Shown here one piece after another: positions 1 to 7,357 of a stretch of DNA of 18,258 nucleotides. Origin of the DNA: an uncultured Clostridia bacterium (GTDB lineage: Bacteria; Bacillota; Clostridia; Oscillospirales; Oscillospiraceae). Under the pieces are notes generated by a model, which did no database searches, was not told the origin of the DNA, and was given only the letters and a program-made list of their open reading frames with translations. The stretch spans positions 1 through 18,258 of the forward strand of contig CALERM010000003.1 in NCBI GenBank assembly GCA_937907715.1. Reading direction: 5' to 3'. Position 1 is the first letter of the stretch; each line of letters starts with the position of its first letter. Made by a program: the position numbers and the translations under genes.

Positions 1-576
1 GCGGTCGAAGTACCCGAGGAGGAAGAAGACCCCGTGATCAACCCCGCGTGGGCGGGCGCGCTGGTGCTGGCAGGAGACAGCAACCCCTTCCGCGACGTGC
101 GCGCGATCGACTGGTTCTACGACGACGTGATGTACGCCTATCAAAAGGGTCTCATGAGCGGCACGGCGCAGGACAAATTCTCTCCGCAGGCGTCTTTCAC
201 GCGCGGCATGCTGCTGACCATTCTTGCGCGGCACGACGGCGTGAACACGAAGGGAACTCCGTGGTATCAGGCGGGCTGCGACTGGGCGGTCAGGACCGGC
301 GTTTCCGACGGCAGGAATCCGGAGGAGGCAATTTCCCGCGAGGAGTTCGCGCAGATTCTCTATCGGTACGCGCAGTACCGCAGCAGCCATGCGCTGGCAG
401 GAAACGACCTGTCCGGCTTCTCGGACGCGGCAGACATTTCTGCCGACGCGCTTGAGGCGATGCAGTGGGCGGTAGCTACGACGATCATCCGCGGCGACAA
501 TTTCCGGCTCAACCCGCAGGCGGGCGCGACCCGCGCTGAGGCTTGCGCGATGCTCCACCGCTTCTTCGCAAACTGA
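1..576 (+). CDS. S-layer homology (SLH) domain protein, C-terminal part
   Basis: The frame is open from the first base, so the N-terminus lies outside the window; 191 residues are visible. After a short acidic stretch (EEEED) there are three SLH-like units. The first is around residues 28-85 (NPFRDV...WFYDDVMYAYQKGLMSG...FSPQASFTRGMLLTIL). The second is around 90-130 (WYQAGCDWAVRTGVSDG...ISREEFAQILYRYA). The third is around 135-191 (FSDAADIS...MQWAVATTIIRGD...NPQAGATRAEACAMLHRFF). In this family three SLH units bind pyruvylated secondary cell-wall polymer and anchor a protein to the Gram-positive surface. The protein is therefore probably exported and wall-attached. What the missing N-terminal part does cannot be told. 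The gene ends at a hairpin terminator and converges on divIVA. The SLH assignment is confident. Confidence 0.9.
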   Translation, partial: AVEVPEEEEDPVINPAWAGALVLAGDSNPFRDVRAIDWFYDDVMYAYQKGLMSGTAQDKFSPQASFTRGMLLTILARHDGVNTKGTPWYQAGCDWAVRTGVSDGRNPEEAISREEFAQILYRYAQYRSSHALAGNDLSGFSDAADISADALEAMQWAVATTIIRGDNFRLNPQAGATRAEACAMLHRFFAN

Positions 577-620
577 ATTCCAACCGGACCGGAACCCCGA
601 TTCCTCCCGGTCCTCCTTAC

Positions 621-658
621 AAAAAAGGGCAGGTGCAAAACGCACCTGCTCTTCCTTT
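621..658. terminator. Bidirectional hairpin terminator between SLH gene and divIVA
   Basis: A perfect 8-bp stem, GCAGGTGC (629-636) with GCACCTGC (642-649), has a 5-nt loop. On the minus strand it is followed by a run of six T (bases 621-626 read in complement), a classic intrinsic terminator for the divIVA end. On the plus strand it is followed by a pyrimidine-rich, T-rich tract, so it probably also ends the SLH transcript. It sits exactly between the two convergent stop codons. Confidence 0.85.
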
Positions 659-670
659 TCTTCTGCACTT

Positions 671-1477
671 TTACAATGATCCGTTCGTGGGGTCGTAGTT
701 CTTGCCGAACTGCAGATCGGAGAACTTGATCGTTGCGCTGTCCATGCGCAGCGAGTGCGTGTTCTGCTTCTGCCCGGAAACGGGGGCAGCCGGCGGGGTC
801 TCCGGCTTGGGGTCTGCGCCGACGAGCTTTTCCATGTTCTCGGAAATTGCCTCGGCAATCGACGCCGCGCTCTCGGTCGGCATGGCGACGGCGGGCGCAA
901 CCGGCTGGGCGGGGGCTTCCGGCATCACCGGCTGAACAGGGACGCTCGGCTGGTCCGCCTGCCAGTCATACGGCTTTTCGCGCACGACCTTCTGCTGCGG
1001 GATTGCCTGCGGGGCTGAGAGCGTCAGATCTCTTGACTTGAGCTTTTCCAGCAGCTCCAGATGTCCCCTGATGTCCTGCTCAATCACGTCGATGAAATTG
1101 AGCGCGGTCTTCTTCGCGTCGTCGAGCCGCGTCTGCTCTTCGGCAAGCTCCCGCTTGAGATCGTCGCTCTGCGAGCGAAGCGTCGTCTCTGCGCCCGCGA
1201 CAATCGTTGCGCTGCGCGACTGCGCCTCGGCGATCATGCGGTCGCACTGTGCCTGCGCCTGCGCCATCTGCTGCTTCATCGCAGCCTCCTGCCCGCGGTA
1301 CTCCTCGAGCTTTTCGACCAGGACCTTCATCTTGGACTTCAGCACGGAGTTTTCCTTGTAGAGCATGATGTAATCTTCGGTGAGCGGTTCGAGAAAATCG
1401 TCCACCTGCTGCATATCATAGCCGCCGAAAACGGCTTTGGAGAAGGTTTGCTCCTGAATTTCCTGCGGTGTAAACAT
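671..1477 (-). CDS. divIVA: DivIVA-domain cell-division/polarity protein
   Basis: This 268-residue protein starts with the DivIVA membrane-binding and curvature-sensing domain (MFTPQEIQEQTFSKAVFGGYDMQQVDDFLEPL...). A long coiled coil rich in Glu, Gln, Lys and Ala follows (about residues 35-150). Next comes a Pro/Ala-rich linker (about 165-200) and a short C-terminal tail ending in DPTNGSL. In Firmicutes, DivIVA proteins settle at septa and poles and recruit division or wall-synthesis factors. The start is supported by AAAGGAGA eight bases upstream. It is the last gene of the minus-strand series, 21 bp after sepF, and ends at the shared terminator. Pairing with sepF is the usual dcw-flanking arrangement of Gram-positives. 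The length and Pro-rich linker fit the more variable clostridial members, so the exact partner proteins cannot be inferred. Confidence 0.92.
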   Translation of the reverse strand: MFTPQEIQEQTFSKAVFGGYDMQQVDDFLEPLTEDYIMLYKENSVLKSKMKVLVEKLEEYRGQEAAMKQQMAQAQAQCDRMIAEAQSRSATIVAGAETTLRSQSDDLKRELAEEQTRLDDAKKTALNFIDVIEQDIRGHLELLEKLKSRDLTLSAPQAIPQQKVVREKPYDWQADQPSVPVQPVMPEAPAQPVAPAVAMPTESAASIAEAISENMEKLVGADPKPETPPAAPVSGQKQNTHSLRMDSATIKFSDLQFGKNYDPTNGSL

Positions 1478-1498
1478 ACGGTTTCTCCTTTCCGGGCA

Positions 1499-2017
1499 TT
1501 ACAGGTACAGACCGTTGTTTTCCAGCTCGTCGATCAGATCGCCGACAATGTCCACGTTGTAGGGCGTGATGATGTAGGTGCTGATGGCGATTTTCTTGAT
1601 CTTGCCGTCGAGCGCGTAGGCGCAGCCGGACAGGAAATCGACCAGACGGCGGGCGACGTCCTTATTGGTCGCCTCGAGATTGAGCACAACCGCGTGCTTG
1701 CTGCGCAGGTGCTCGGCAATGTCGGACACGTTGTCGAACCGGTCGGGCTTGACCAGCACCACCTGCATCTGCGCCGTGGTGTGGATGTTCACGACCTTGT
1801 TGCTGCCGGGGGTGCGGCGGGACGATGCGCCGGAAGAAGCGGAAGACGTATCGTCCGTGTCGTCGTCCAGATCGAAGCTGGGCGCGCGGCTGGGCGCGGG
1901 CGCGGAAGAAGAGCGCGAGGCGCGCGTGGGTCTTACGTCGTCGTCAAATTCATCGAAATCGTCTTCGTCCTCGGTGTAGGGCTTCGCCAATTTCTTCAGT
2001 TCATCCATGAATCCCAT
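1499..2017 (-). CDS. sepF: Cell division protein SepF
   Basis: SepF tethers FtsZ filaments to the membrane and shapes the septum. The chosen start gives 172 residues. They comprise an N-terminal amphipathic helix typical of the family (MGFMDELKKLAKPY), an acidic and Ser-rich disordered linker (about residues 15-75), and the conserved globular domain (about 79-165; VVNIHTTAQMQVVLVKPDRFD...DIAEHLRSKHAVVLNLE...RRLVDFLSGCAYAL...ISTYIITP). I chose the ATG at 2017 because GGAGG (2029-2033 in complement) lies 11 bases upstream and the protein then begins with the family signature. A longer frame reaching 2077 would overlap yggS by 29 bases and add residues unlike SepF. The gap to yggS is 31 bp, so the two are probably cotranscribed. 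Confidence 0.93.
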   Translation of the reverse strand: MGFMDELKKLAKPYTEDEDDFDEFDDDVRPTRASRSSSAPAPSRAPSFDLDDDTDDTSSASSGASSRRTPGSNKVVNIHTTAQMQVVLVKPDRFDNVSDIAEHLRSKHAVVLNLEATNKDVARRLVDFLSGCAYALDGKIKKIAISTYIITPYNVDIVGDLIDELENNGLYL

Positions 2018-2048
2018 AACTCTGATATCCTCCAAATAAATCTGTCTG

Positions 2049-2753
2049 TCAGACCTTATTATAATTTCTTGCGCCAAAAATGGCGGTGCCGATGCGGACG
2101 AGCGTCGCTCCCTCGCGGATGGCGTCCGGGTAGTCTCCGCTCATGCCCATCGACAGGCAGTCCATGGACACATTATCGTATTTTTTTGCACTTATGTCAA
2201 CAAAAAGATTCCGCATTTCTGCAAAATATCTACAATTATCCCCCGGTTTTTCGCTCACGGGAGGAATTGCCATCAGTCCGTGCAGCCGCACGTGGGGATA
2301 GTCTGCCATTTCTGCCGCAATCTGGCGCGCGCCGTCGGGCGTGAAGCCGGATTTGCTTTCCTCGTTTCCGATGTTGACCTCGAGCAGAATGTCCTGCGTC
2401 ACGCCGAGCTTCGCCGCCTGCTTTTCGATGCACTGCAATAATTCCAGCCGGTCGACCGATTCAATCAGATCGACCACGCCGACGATGTATTTGACCTTGT
2501 TCGTCTGCAGATGCCCGATGAAATGCAGCGGCTTTCCCGCATACGCGCCCTGGGGGCGTTTTTCCTGGATTTCCTGCACGCGGTTTTCGCCGCAGCAGTC
2601 GACGCCGGCTTCGATTGCCGCGCGGACGGCGGCAGCGTCGTTCATCTTTGTCGCCGCGCACAGGCGAATCTCCGCTGGGTCGCGCCCCGCCTGCCGCGCC
2701 GCCTCCGCCATGGTTTCGCGGATGGTCCGGATATTTTCTGCAATGGTACTCAT
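2049..2753 (-). CDS. yggS: YggS/PROSC-family PLP-binding homeostasis protein
   Basis: This 234-residue protein matches the single-domain alanine-racemase-fold family that binds pyridoxal phosphate and buffers B6 and amino-acid metabolism without a known catalytic reaction. The PLP-binding lysine is K36 in LCAATKMNDA. Further family blocks are GENRVQEIQEK, HFIGHLQTNKVKYI, LLEVNIGNEESKSGF, HGLMAIPP and SMGMSGDYPDAIREGATLVRIGTAIFGAR, the last lining the phosphate site. Its length is normal for the family. The start codon overlaps the stop codon of the upstream adaptor gene by 4 bp (ATGA), indicating translational coupling. Only a weak GAAAGG precedes it, which fits coupling. Linkage to sepF is common in Gram-positives (ylmE-sepF), and the reason for it is not established. 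Confidence 0.94.
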   Translation of the reverse strand: MSTIAENIRTIRETMAEAARQAGRDPAEIRLCAATKMNDAAAVRAAIEAGVDCCGENRVQEIQEKRPQGAYAGKPLHFIGHLQTNKVKYIVGVVDLIESVDRLELLQCIEKQAAKLGVTQDILLEVNIGNEESKSGFTPDGARQIAAEMADYPHVRLHGLMAIPPVSEKPGDNCRYFAEMRNLFVDISAKKYDNVSMDCLSMGMSGDYPDAIREGATLVRIGTAIFGARNYNKV

Positions 2754-3964
2754 TTGCCCACAACCTTTCCGTCATATAAATTTTTTGCGTGAATGATGAC
2801 CTCGTCGCCCGGCCAGAGGTTGGCGGTGGAGGTCTTATCAAGCTCGACGACATAGCTCTCGCCGTTGTCGTGGAGGATGGTGATCGGTTTCCAGCGCGCG
2901 GTCGCGCCCTCAAGTACATAGACGCCGGTCTGCCCGCCGTCTTCGACACGAACCGCGTCCTTGGGCACACGAAGCCCCTGATAGGAGTTGAAGACCACGT
3001 CTGCCGACTGCTGGCGCAGCAGCGTCACGTTCTGTATGTATTGATTGCAGGAAAGCACAAGCAGCCGGTAGCCCGCCTCGTTATTTCCCACGCGCTCGAC
3101 GGTCATATCCATCTGATCGTACACGTCGCGCGCAAACAGAAGCTGCACGCTCGCACCCTCCTTGACGCCCTTGAGCTCGCTCGCCGGAAGCGTCGTGACG
3201 TAATACCACGTGGTGCCGCGGATGAGCTTTCCGATCGCGTTTTCCGGGACAGACTCCGGCGCGATGGCGTTGTAGTCCTGCGCGGTCATGGTCTGAAGAA
3301 TCTCCGGCGTCAGGACGCTTTCGTACCCGTCTGCCACGCCGGAGTAGGTTCCGGCGTGGTCGACGGTAATGGCACGGGTATCGGTCGCCGCCTGACTTTG
3401 CAGGCGGGTCAGCTCGTCCTGTACGGTTTCAAGCTGCGCATGGATGGTTTCGCTGTCTGTGTCATTGGTCAGCCGGCGCAGCACCAGCCCCTTGAGCTCG
3501 GGGGATACATCCTGCGCGGAGTTCATGTCGCGCCGCGCGGTGAATTTTGCCATGGAGAGCAGATCGCCTGCAATTTCCTCGTCCAGCGCCGCCTGATCGG
3601 CAAGACTCGACGAGGCGCTGTAGGCGTATTGCAGCTGCGTCAGCTGCTCCTGCAGAGACTGGATTCGCGCCTGCCGCTGCTGCGCGCCGTCGGTCAGATA
3701 GCCGGTGGCGACGGCTTCGTTTGCCGATACATGCGCGCCCTCGGTGCAGGTGATGACGGTGATGTCGTAGGCGGAGGTCAGAACCTCCTCGTCACGCACA
3801 AGAAAGCCCGTCGTGTAGCAGCCCGCGCCCGCCTCGTATTCAATGACGGTCGCCGTGGTCAGCGGCTCTGTGAGCGAGCAGACCACGTTGTAGCCGAAAT
3901 AGGCGGCAATGGCAACGATGAAAATCCAGAGAATGACGGTGGTGTAGTGTTTGCCCTGCTTCAT
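2750..3964 (-). CDS. HlyD-like membrane-anchored adaptor protein
   Basis: This 404-residue protein has a short basic N-terminus and one transmembrane segment (about residues 8-28, TVILWIFIVAIAAYFGYNVV); the rest is predicted to lie outside the membrane. An N-terminal beta/lipoyl-like part (VIEYEAGAGCYTTGFLVRDEEVL) is followed by a coiled-coil hairpin (about 95-190, QRQARIQSLQEQLTQLQYAY...) and a beta-rich C-terminal part (TGVYVLEGATARWKPITIL...). This order is that of HlyD/membrane-fusion adaptors. No ABC transporter or outer-membrane partner is encoded nearby. The gene is instead fused translationally to yggS-sepF-divIVA, suggesting a role at the envelope or division site rather than classical export; this is inference. 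The start has GGGAGGGAG about five bases upstream. I am sure of the fold class, not of the function. Confidence 0.75.
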   Translation of the reverse strand: MKQGKHYTTVILWIFIVAIAAYFGYNVVCSLTEPLTTATVIEYEAGAGCYTTGFLVRDEEVLTSAYDITVITCTEGAHVSANEAVATGYLTDGAQQRQARIQSLQEQLTQLQYAYSASSSLADQAALDEEIAGDLLSMAKFTARRDMNSAQDVSPELKGLVLRRLTNDTDSETIHAQLETVQDELTRLQSQAATDTRAITVDHAGTYSGVADGYESVLTPEILQTMTAQDYNAIAPESVPENAIGKLIRGTTWYYVTTLPASELKGVKEGASVQLLFARDVYDQMDMTVERVGNNEAGYRLLVLSCNQYIQNVTLLRQQSADVVFNSYQGLRVPKDAVRVEDGGQTGVYVLEGATARWKPITILHDNGESYVVELDKTSTANLWPGDEVIIHAKNLYDGKVVGK

Positions 3965-3991
3965 AAAACTCCCTCCCGCCAGAAAAACCCG

Positions 3992-4056
3992 GGCAGCAGC
4001 GCACCATTCGGCAAGAAGTCTCGGCGGATCTTTTCCGCTAAGGCTGCGTTGCTGCT
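3992..4056. repeat. Imperfect inverted repeat in the hfq/adaptor gap (element A)
   Basis: The 90-bp gap between hfq and the adaptor gene is almost filled by an inverted repeat. Arm 3992-4003 (GGCAGCAGCGCA) pairs with 4045-4056 (TGCGTTGCTGCT) over 12 positions, two of them G-T. An inner hairpin GCGGA (4024-4028) / TCCGC (4034-4038) sits between the arms. The right arm runs into the hfq stop codon (4055-4057). The G-T pairs are stable only in a plus-strand RNA; in the minus-strand mRNA they become A-C mismatches. It shares the core ATTCGGC followed by A/G-rich bases with the element at 8081-8145. There is no T-run after it on the minus strand, so it is not a simple terminator. Confidence 0.5.
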
Positions 4057-4288
4057 ACTCTGACTCCTCCTGGCTCAGGCGCAGCGGAACCGACGGCGTG
4101 ATGGTCGAGACCGCGTGTTTGTAGATCATCTGCTGCCTGCCCTCGGAAAACAGCACGATGACGAATGCATCAAAGCCCGTAATCACGCCGCGCATCTGAA
4201 AGCCGTTGACCAGAAAGACGGTCAGCGGTGTGCGCTCTCTGCGCGCCTGATTGAGAAATACATCCTGATAGGTTTCGGTACGTTGCAT
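4055..4288 (-). CDS. hfq: RNA chaperone Hfq
   Basis: This 77-residue Sm-like protein forms hexameric rings and binds small RNAs and A- or U-rich mRNA segments. The N-terminus QDVFLNQARRERTPLTVFLVNG leads into the Sm1 motif (FLVNGFQMRGVITGFDAFVIVL). The Sm2 motif is YKHAVSTITPS, with the family's YKHA signature that lines the proximal RNA site. The length is typical for a Gram-positive Hfq with a short C-terminal tail (LRLSQEESE). The start is supported by AAGGAGA seven bases upstream. It follows miaA, and the order mutL-miaA-hfq is the same as in many proteobacteria and clostridia, so the assignment is firm. A small hairpin lies directly upstream of its ribosome binding site. Confidence 0.97.
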   Translation of the reverse strand: MQRTETYQDVFLNQARRERTPLTVFLVNGFQMRGVITGFDAFVIVLFSEGRQQMIYKHAVSTITPSVPLRLSQEESE

Positions 4289-4309
4289 AGGTATGTCTCC
4301 TTCTTTTTC

Positions 4310-4327
4310 GGAAGCTTCAAGGCTTCC
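4310..4327 (-). promoter_or_regulatory. Small hairpin just upstream of the hfq ribosome binding site
   Basis: In the 75-bp miaA-hfq gap, GGAAGC (4310-4315) pairs with GCTTCC (4322-4327) around a 6-nt loop. On the minus-strand mRNA it ends ten bases before the GGAG of hfq. There is no following T-run in that direction, so it is unlikely to be a terminator for miaA. It could be an mRNA processing or stability structure, or could modulate hfq translation. Only the hairpin is seen; a role is inferred. Confidence 0.35.
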
Positions 4328-4363
4328 TGTTTATTTTTGGATACCCATATCGTACCATTTTTC

Positions 4364-5296
4364 TTACGCGAAAAAAGGAATATACGCGCACGCCTGCCGG
4401 AAAACGGCAGAAAAATCCGGCTCGCGCGGCTGCAGAATCCAGTGGATCTGCTCGTTGCGGCGCAGCCAGGTGAGCTGGCGCTTGGCATAGTTGCGCGAGC
4501 GCTGCTGCACCAGCGCAATTGCCGCGTCCAGATCGCCGCCGTCCGTCAGAGCGCCGACAAATTCCTTGTAGCCGATTGCCTGCATGGCGGTCGCCGCCGG
4601 GGAAATGCCGGAGGCAAGCAGCGCGCGGATTTCGTCCAGCAAGCCTGCTTCCAGCATCCGTTCCACGCGCAGGTCGATGCGGTCGTATAAATCCTGCCGG
4701 TTTTCAAAGCTTAAGCCAATCCACAACGCCTCGTGCTTCGGCGGCAGAAGCTTTGTTTTCCGGTTGTGTTCGGAAATTGTTTCGCCGGTTTCCAGATAGA
4801 CCTCCAGCGCCCGGATAATCCGGCGCCTGTCCGATGGGTGAAGCCGCGCGCCCGCTTCGGGGTCGACTTCCTGGAGGCGCGCGAGAAGCGGTTCGATTCC
4901 CGTCTGGTTCGCCTCCGCTTCCAGCCGCTCGCGCACGCCGGTCGACGGACAGGGGGCAAAGCTGCGCCCGAGCAGCAGGCTGTCGGCATACAGCCCTGTC
5001 CCGCCACACAAGACGCAGGTTTTTCCGCGCAATAAAAGATCCTGCAGCACCGGCTCTGCCAGCTCGACATATTTTCCGACGGAAAAATCCTCGCCGGGGT
5101 CCGCGACGCCGATCATATGGTGCGGAACGCCCTGCATTTCATCAAACGTCGGCGCGGCGGTGCCGATTGCCATGCCGCGGTAGATCTGCATGGAGTCGCA
5201 GGACAGCACTTCGCCGTCATATGCTTTTGCCAGCTCGACCGCAAGCCTTGTTTTGCCCGACGCGGTCGGACCCACGACGCAGAGAATCTTTTCCAC
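4364..5296 (-). CDS. miaA: tRNA dimethylallyltransferase MiaA
   Basis: MiaA transfers the dimethylallyl group from DMAPP to N6 of A37 in tRNAs reading UNN codons (i6A), the substrate later methylthiolated by MiaB, which is encoded in the same series. The 310-residue protein has the P-loop GPTASGKT (residues 9-16), the DSMQIYRGMAIGTAAPT block with the catalytic Asp/Ser region, GVPHHMIG, and the LCGGTGLYADSLL motif. The downstream tRNA-binding region is also present (HPSDRRRIIRALEVY...GL...AMQAIGYKEF). I chose the GTG at 5296 because AAGGAGG lies ten bases upstream and the protein then starts MEKILCVVGPT as expected. The longer frame would start at a TTG with no ribosome site and add eleven unrelated residues. 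The stop of mutL is 42 bp upstream. Confidence 0.95.
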   Translation of the reverse strand: MEKILCVVGPTASGKTRLAVELAKAYDGEVLSCDSMQIYRGMAIGTAAPTFDEMQGVPHHMIGVADPGEDFSVGKYVELAEPVLQDLLLRGKTCVLCGGTGLYADSLLLGRSFAPCPSTGVRERLEAEANQTGIEPLLARLQEVDPEAGARLHPSDRRRIIRALEVYLETGETISEHNRKTKLLPPKHEALWIGLSFENRQDLYDRIDLRVERMLEAGLLDEIRALLASGISPAATAMQAIGYKEFVGALTDGGDLDAAIALVQQRSRNYAKRQLTWLRRNEQIHWILQPREPDFSAVFRQACAYIPFFA

Positions 5297-5338
5297 GGAC
5301 CTGTCGCCTCCTTGAGAAGTAGAAATCAAAATCAGAAA

Positions 5339-7345
5339 TCAGGTGCGCTTGAACTGCTTTTCCAGTTCCTTTCGGGTCAGCTCGATGCACACGGGACGCC
5401 CATGCGGGCAGTATTTGATGTCGCCGCGGGACAAAACCTCGCGCACCAGCGCCTCACGCTCCTTTGGCTCGGTGTGCCAGCCGGCTTTGATTGCCGCCTT
5501 GCACGCCATGGTGTGAAGCAAATTGTCGCGCAGGTCAGATTCCGACGGTCGCCTGCCGGTAAGTAGGTCTTCCGCGAACGCCTCCAGCGCCGCGCAGGCA
5601 TCGTCCGGCGAAAGCTCTGCCGGGACCTGACGCAGCACAAGCTGCCAATCCGAAAACTCCGACACGTCGAAGCCGAGCGACTGCAAAAGCGGCAGATTTT
5701 CCAGCACCGCCTGCGCCTCCGGCCTGGTTAATTGCACCGGCACGGGCTGCAGCAAAAGCTGCGGCATGACGGGGTGGGTCTCGGACTTCAGCTTTTCAAA
5801 CAGCACACGCTCATGCGCGGCGTGCTTGTCGATGAGAAGCAGGCTCTCGCCCTGCTCGACCAGAATGTAGGTGTCCATCGTCTCGCCGATGATGCGGAAG
5901 GAAGCCTCCTGCATGCAAAGCGTCTGCTGCGCGGGCTCTTCCGGCAAAGCCTGCGCGGGTTCCGGCTGCGCCCTCTTTTCAGACGGGCAGACCTCGACCG
6001 GGCGCGATGCATCCGGCAGCGGCAGCGTCACGGGGACATGCTGTTCCGGCGCAGGGACCGGCTGAGGCTTCTGCACAGACTGCGGCGGCTCCGGCGCAGC
6101 ACTTCGCGCGGGGACCTGCACCGGGGAGGCAAGCGCGGCGGATAAATACGACGGCTCGTCGACAAAGACCGGGACGGGCTTTGCCGCCGGGCGGATGGTC
6201 TGAGAGAAGGGATTGACCTCGGGCGCGCTTGCCGTGCGACGGAACTCGTCTGCCGTCATGGTCCGGAAACGTTCCTTTTCGGAGGGCGCACCTTCGGACG
6301 CAAGACCCTGCGCGATGGCGTCATGCTTCGAAGCGGGCAGCTGGACGGCGGGTCTTCCGGGCGCTTTGTTAAGAGCCGACAGAACCGCATAGTGAACCGC
6401 GTCGAACGCGCCGCGCTCGGATAAAAATTTGACCTCGGTCTTTGCCGGGTGAACGTTCACATCCACCGCCTGCACCGGAAGGTCCAGCTCCAGCACGCAT
6501 GCGGGAAAGCGCCCGACCATGAGCTGATTTTTATACGCCTGCTCCAGCGCAGACGAGAGAAGCTTCGATTTGATAAACCGGGAATTGACGAAAAAGTACT
6601 GATATGAGCGATTGCCGCGCGTGCAGGTGGGCTTGGTGACAAAGCCGCGCACCGTGAACTGCTCCCATTTTCCATTGACCTCGACCATGCTGTTGGAAAG
6701 CTCGCGTCCGAAGACGGTATAGATGGCGCTCATGCGGTCGCCGGAGCCGGAGGTGGAAAGCTGCTCGGCGCCGTCCTTTAAAAACCGGAAGGCAATTTCC
6801 GGGTGCGCCAGCGCCTGCTGCTGCACGGCAAGAAAGACGGCGGACGCCTCCGCCTGATCGGATTTCATGAATTTCATGCGCGCGGGGGTGTTATAAAACA
6901 GGTCCCGCACCAGAATCGTCGTGCCCTCCGGGCAGCCCGCGGGCGCTTCCTGCGTGACCTGCCCCGCATCCAGATGCAGACTGACCCCGGGGCTGTCCTC
7001 CGCCTTGGTCAGAAGATCAATCCGGCTGACTGCCGAGATGGCGGCGAGCGCTTCGCCGCGGAAGCCGAGCGTCGAGATGGCGGCAAGGTCGTCTTTATTG
7101 CGGATTTTGCTCGTTGCGTGGCGCAGAAACGCCGTGCGCGCGTCCTCGGGCGCCATGCCGCAGCCGTTGTCGGAAATGCGGATGAAGGTCATGCCGCCGT
7201 TCTGGATTTCAATGGTGACGCGCGTTGCGCCCGCGTCAATGGCGTTTTCCACCAGCTCCTTGACGACGGAGGCGGGGCGTTCGACCACCTCGCCTGCGGC
7301 AATCAGGTCTGCGACGTGGGAGCTGAGCTGGACAATTTTCGGCAT
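5339..7345 (-). CDS. mutL: DNA mismatch repair protein MutL
   Basis: This 668-residue endonuclease-type MutL is recruited by MutS and nicks the daughter strand. The N-terminal GHKL ATPase shows ELVENAIDAGA, DNGCGM and the lid RHATSK...STLGFRGEAL. A Pro/Ala/Glu-rich linker covers about 335-490. In the C-terminal domain the metal-binding endonuclease motif is DKHAAHERVLFE (starting at residue 506), where most relatives have Gln after the first Asp. ACKAAIKAG (614) and CPHGRP (646) complete the site. QLLLQP at 529 fits the QxxLxP beta-clamp-binding consensus and lies shortly after the endonuclease motif, as in Bacillus MutL. An ideal AAAGGAGG precedes the ATG, 12 bp after the CPBP gene. The C-terminal motifs indicate methyl-independent mismatch repair with an intrinsic nickase. 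Confidence 0.97.
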   Translation of the reverse strand: MPKIVQLSSHVADLIAAGEVVERPASVVKELVENAIDAGATRVTIEIQNGGMTFIRISDNGCGMAPEDARTAFLRHATSKIRNKDDLAAISTLGFRGEALAAISAVSRIDLLTKAEDSPGVSLHLDAGQVTQEAPAGCPEGTTILVRDLFYNTPARMKFMKSDQAEASAVFLAVQQQALAHPEIAFRFLKDGAEQLSTSGSGDRMSAIYTVFGRELSNSMVEVNGKWEQFTVRGFVTKPTCTRGNRSYQYFFVNSRFIKSKLLSSALEQAYKNQLMVGRFPACVLELDLPVQAVDVNVHPAKTEVKFLSERGAFDAVHYAVLSALNKAPGRPAVQLPASKHDAIAQGLASEGAPSEKERFRTMTADEFRRTASAPEVNPFSQTIRPAAKPVPVFVDEPSYLSAALASPVQVPARSAAPEPPQSVQKPQPVPAPEQHVPVTLPLPDASRPVEVCPSEKRAQPEPAQALPEEPAQQTLCMQEASFRIIGETMDTYILVEQGESLLLIDKHAAHERVLFEKLKSETHPVMPQLLLQPVPVQLTRPEAQAVLENLPLLQSLGFDVSEFSDWQLVLRQVPAELSPDDACAALEAFAEDLLTGRRPSESDLRDNLLHTMACKAAIKAGWHTEPKEREALVREVLSRGDIKYCPHGRPVCIELTRKELEKQFKRT

Positions 7346-7357
7346 GGAAACCTCCTT

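Noticed and set aside
2018..2077. Longer N-terminus for SepF starting at 2077
   Set aside because: It would overlap yggS, has no good ribosome site, and adds residues not seen in SepF; the MGFMDELKK start fits the family.
1061..2344. Long plus-strand open frame (427 codons) across divIVA, sepF and yggS
   Set aside because: It lies antisense to three confidently identified genes, has Val/Arg/His-rich shadow composition and no ribosome binding site. Long antisense frames are expected in GC-rich coding DNA.
2789..4063. Long plus-strand open frame (424 codons) opposite the HlyD-like gene
   Set aside because: Composition is that of a reverse-strand shadow (HVV, GGG, RRG runs), no family is recognised, and it overlaps the real adaptor gene entirely.
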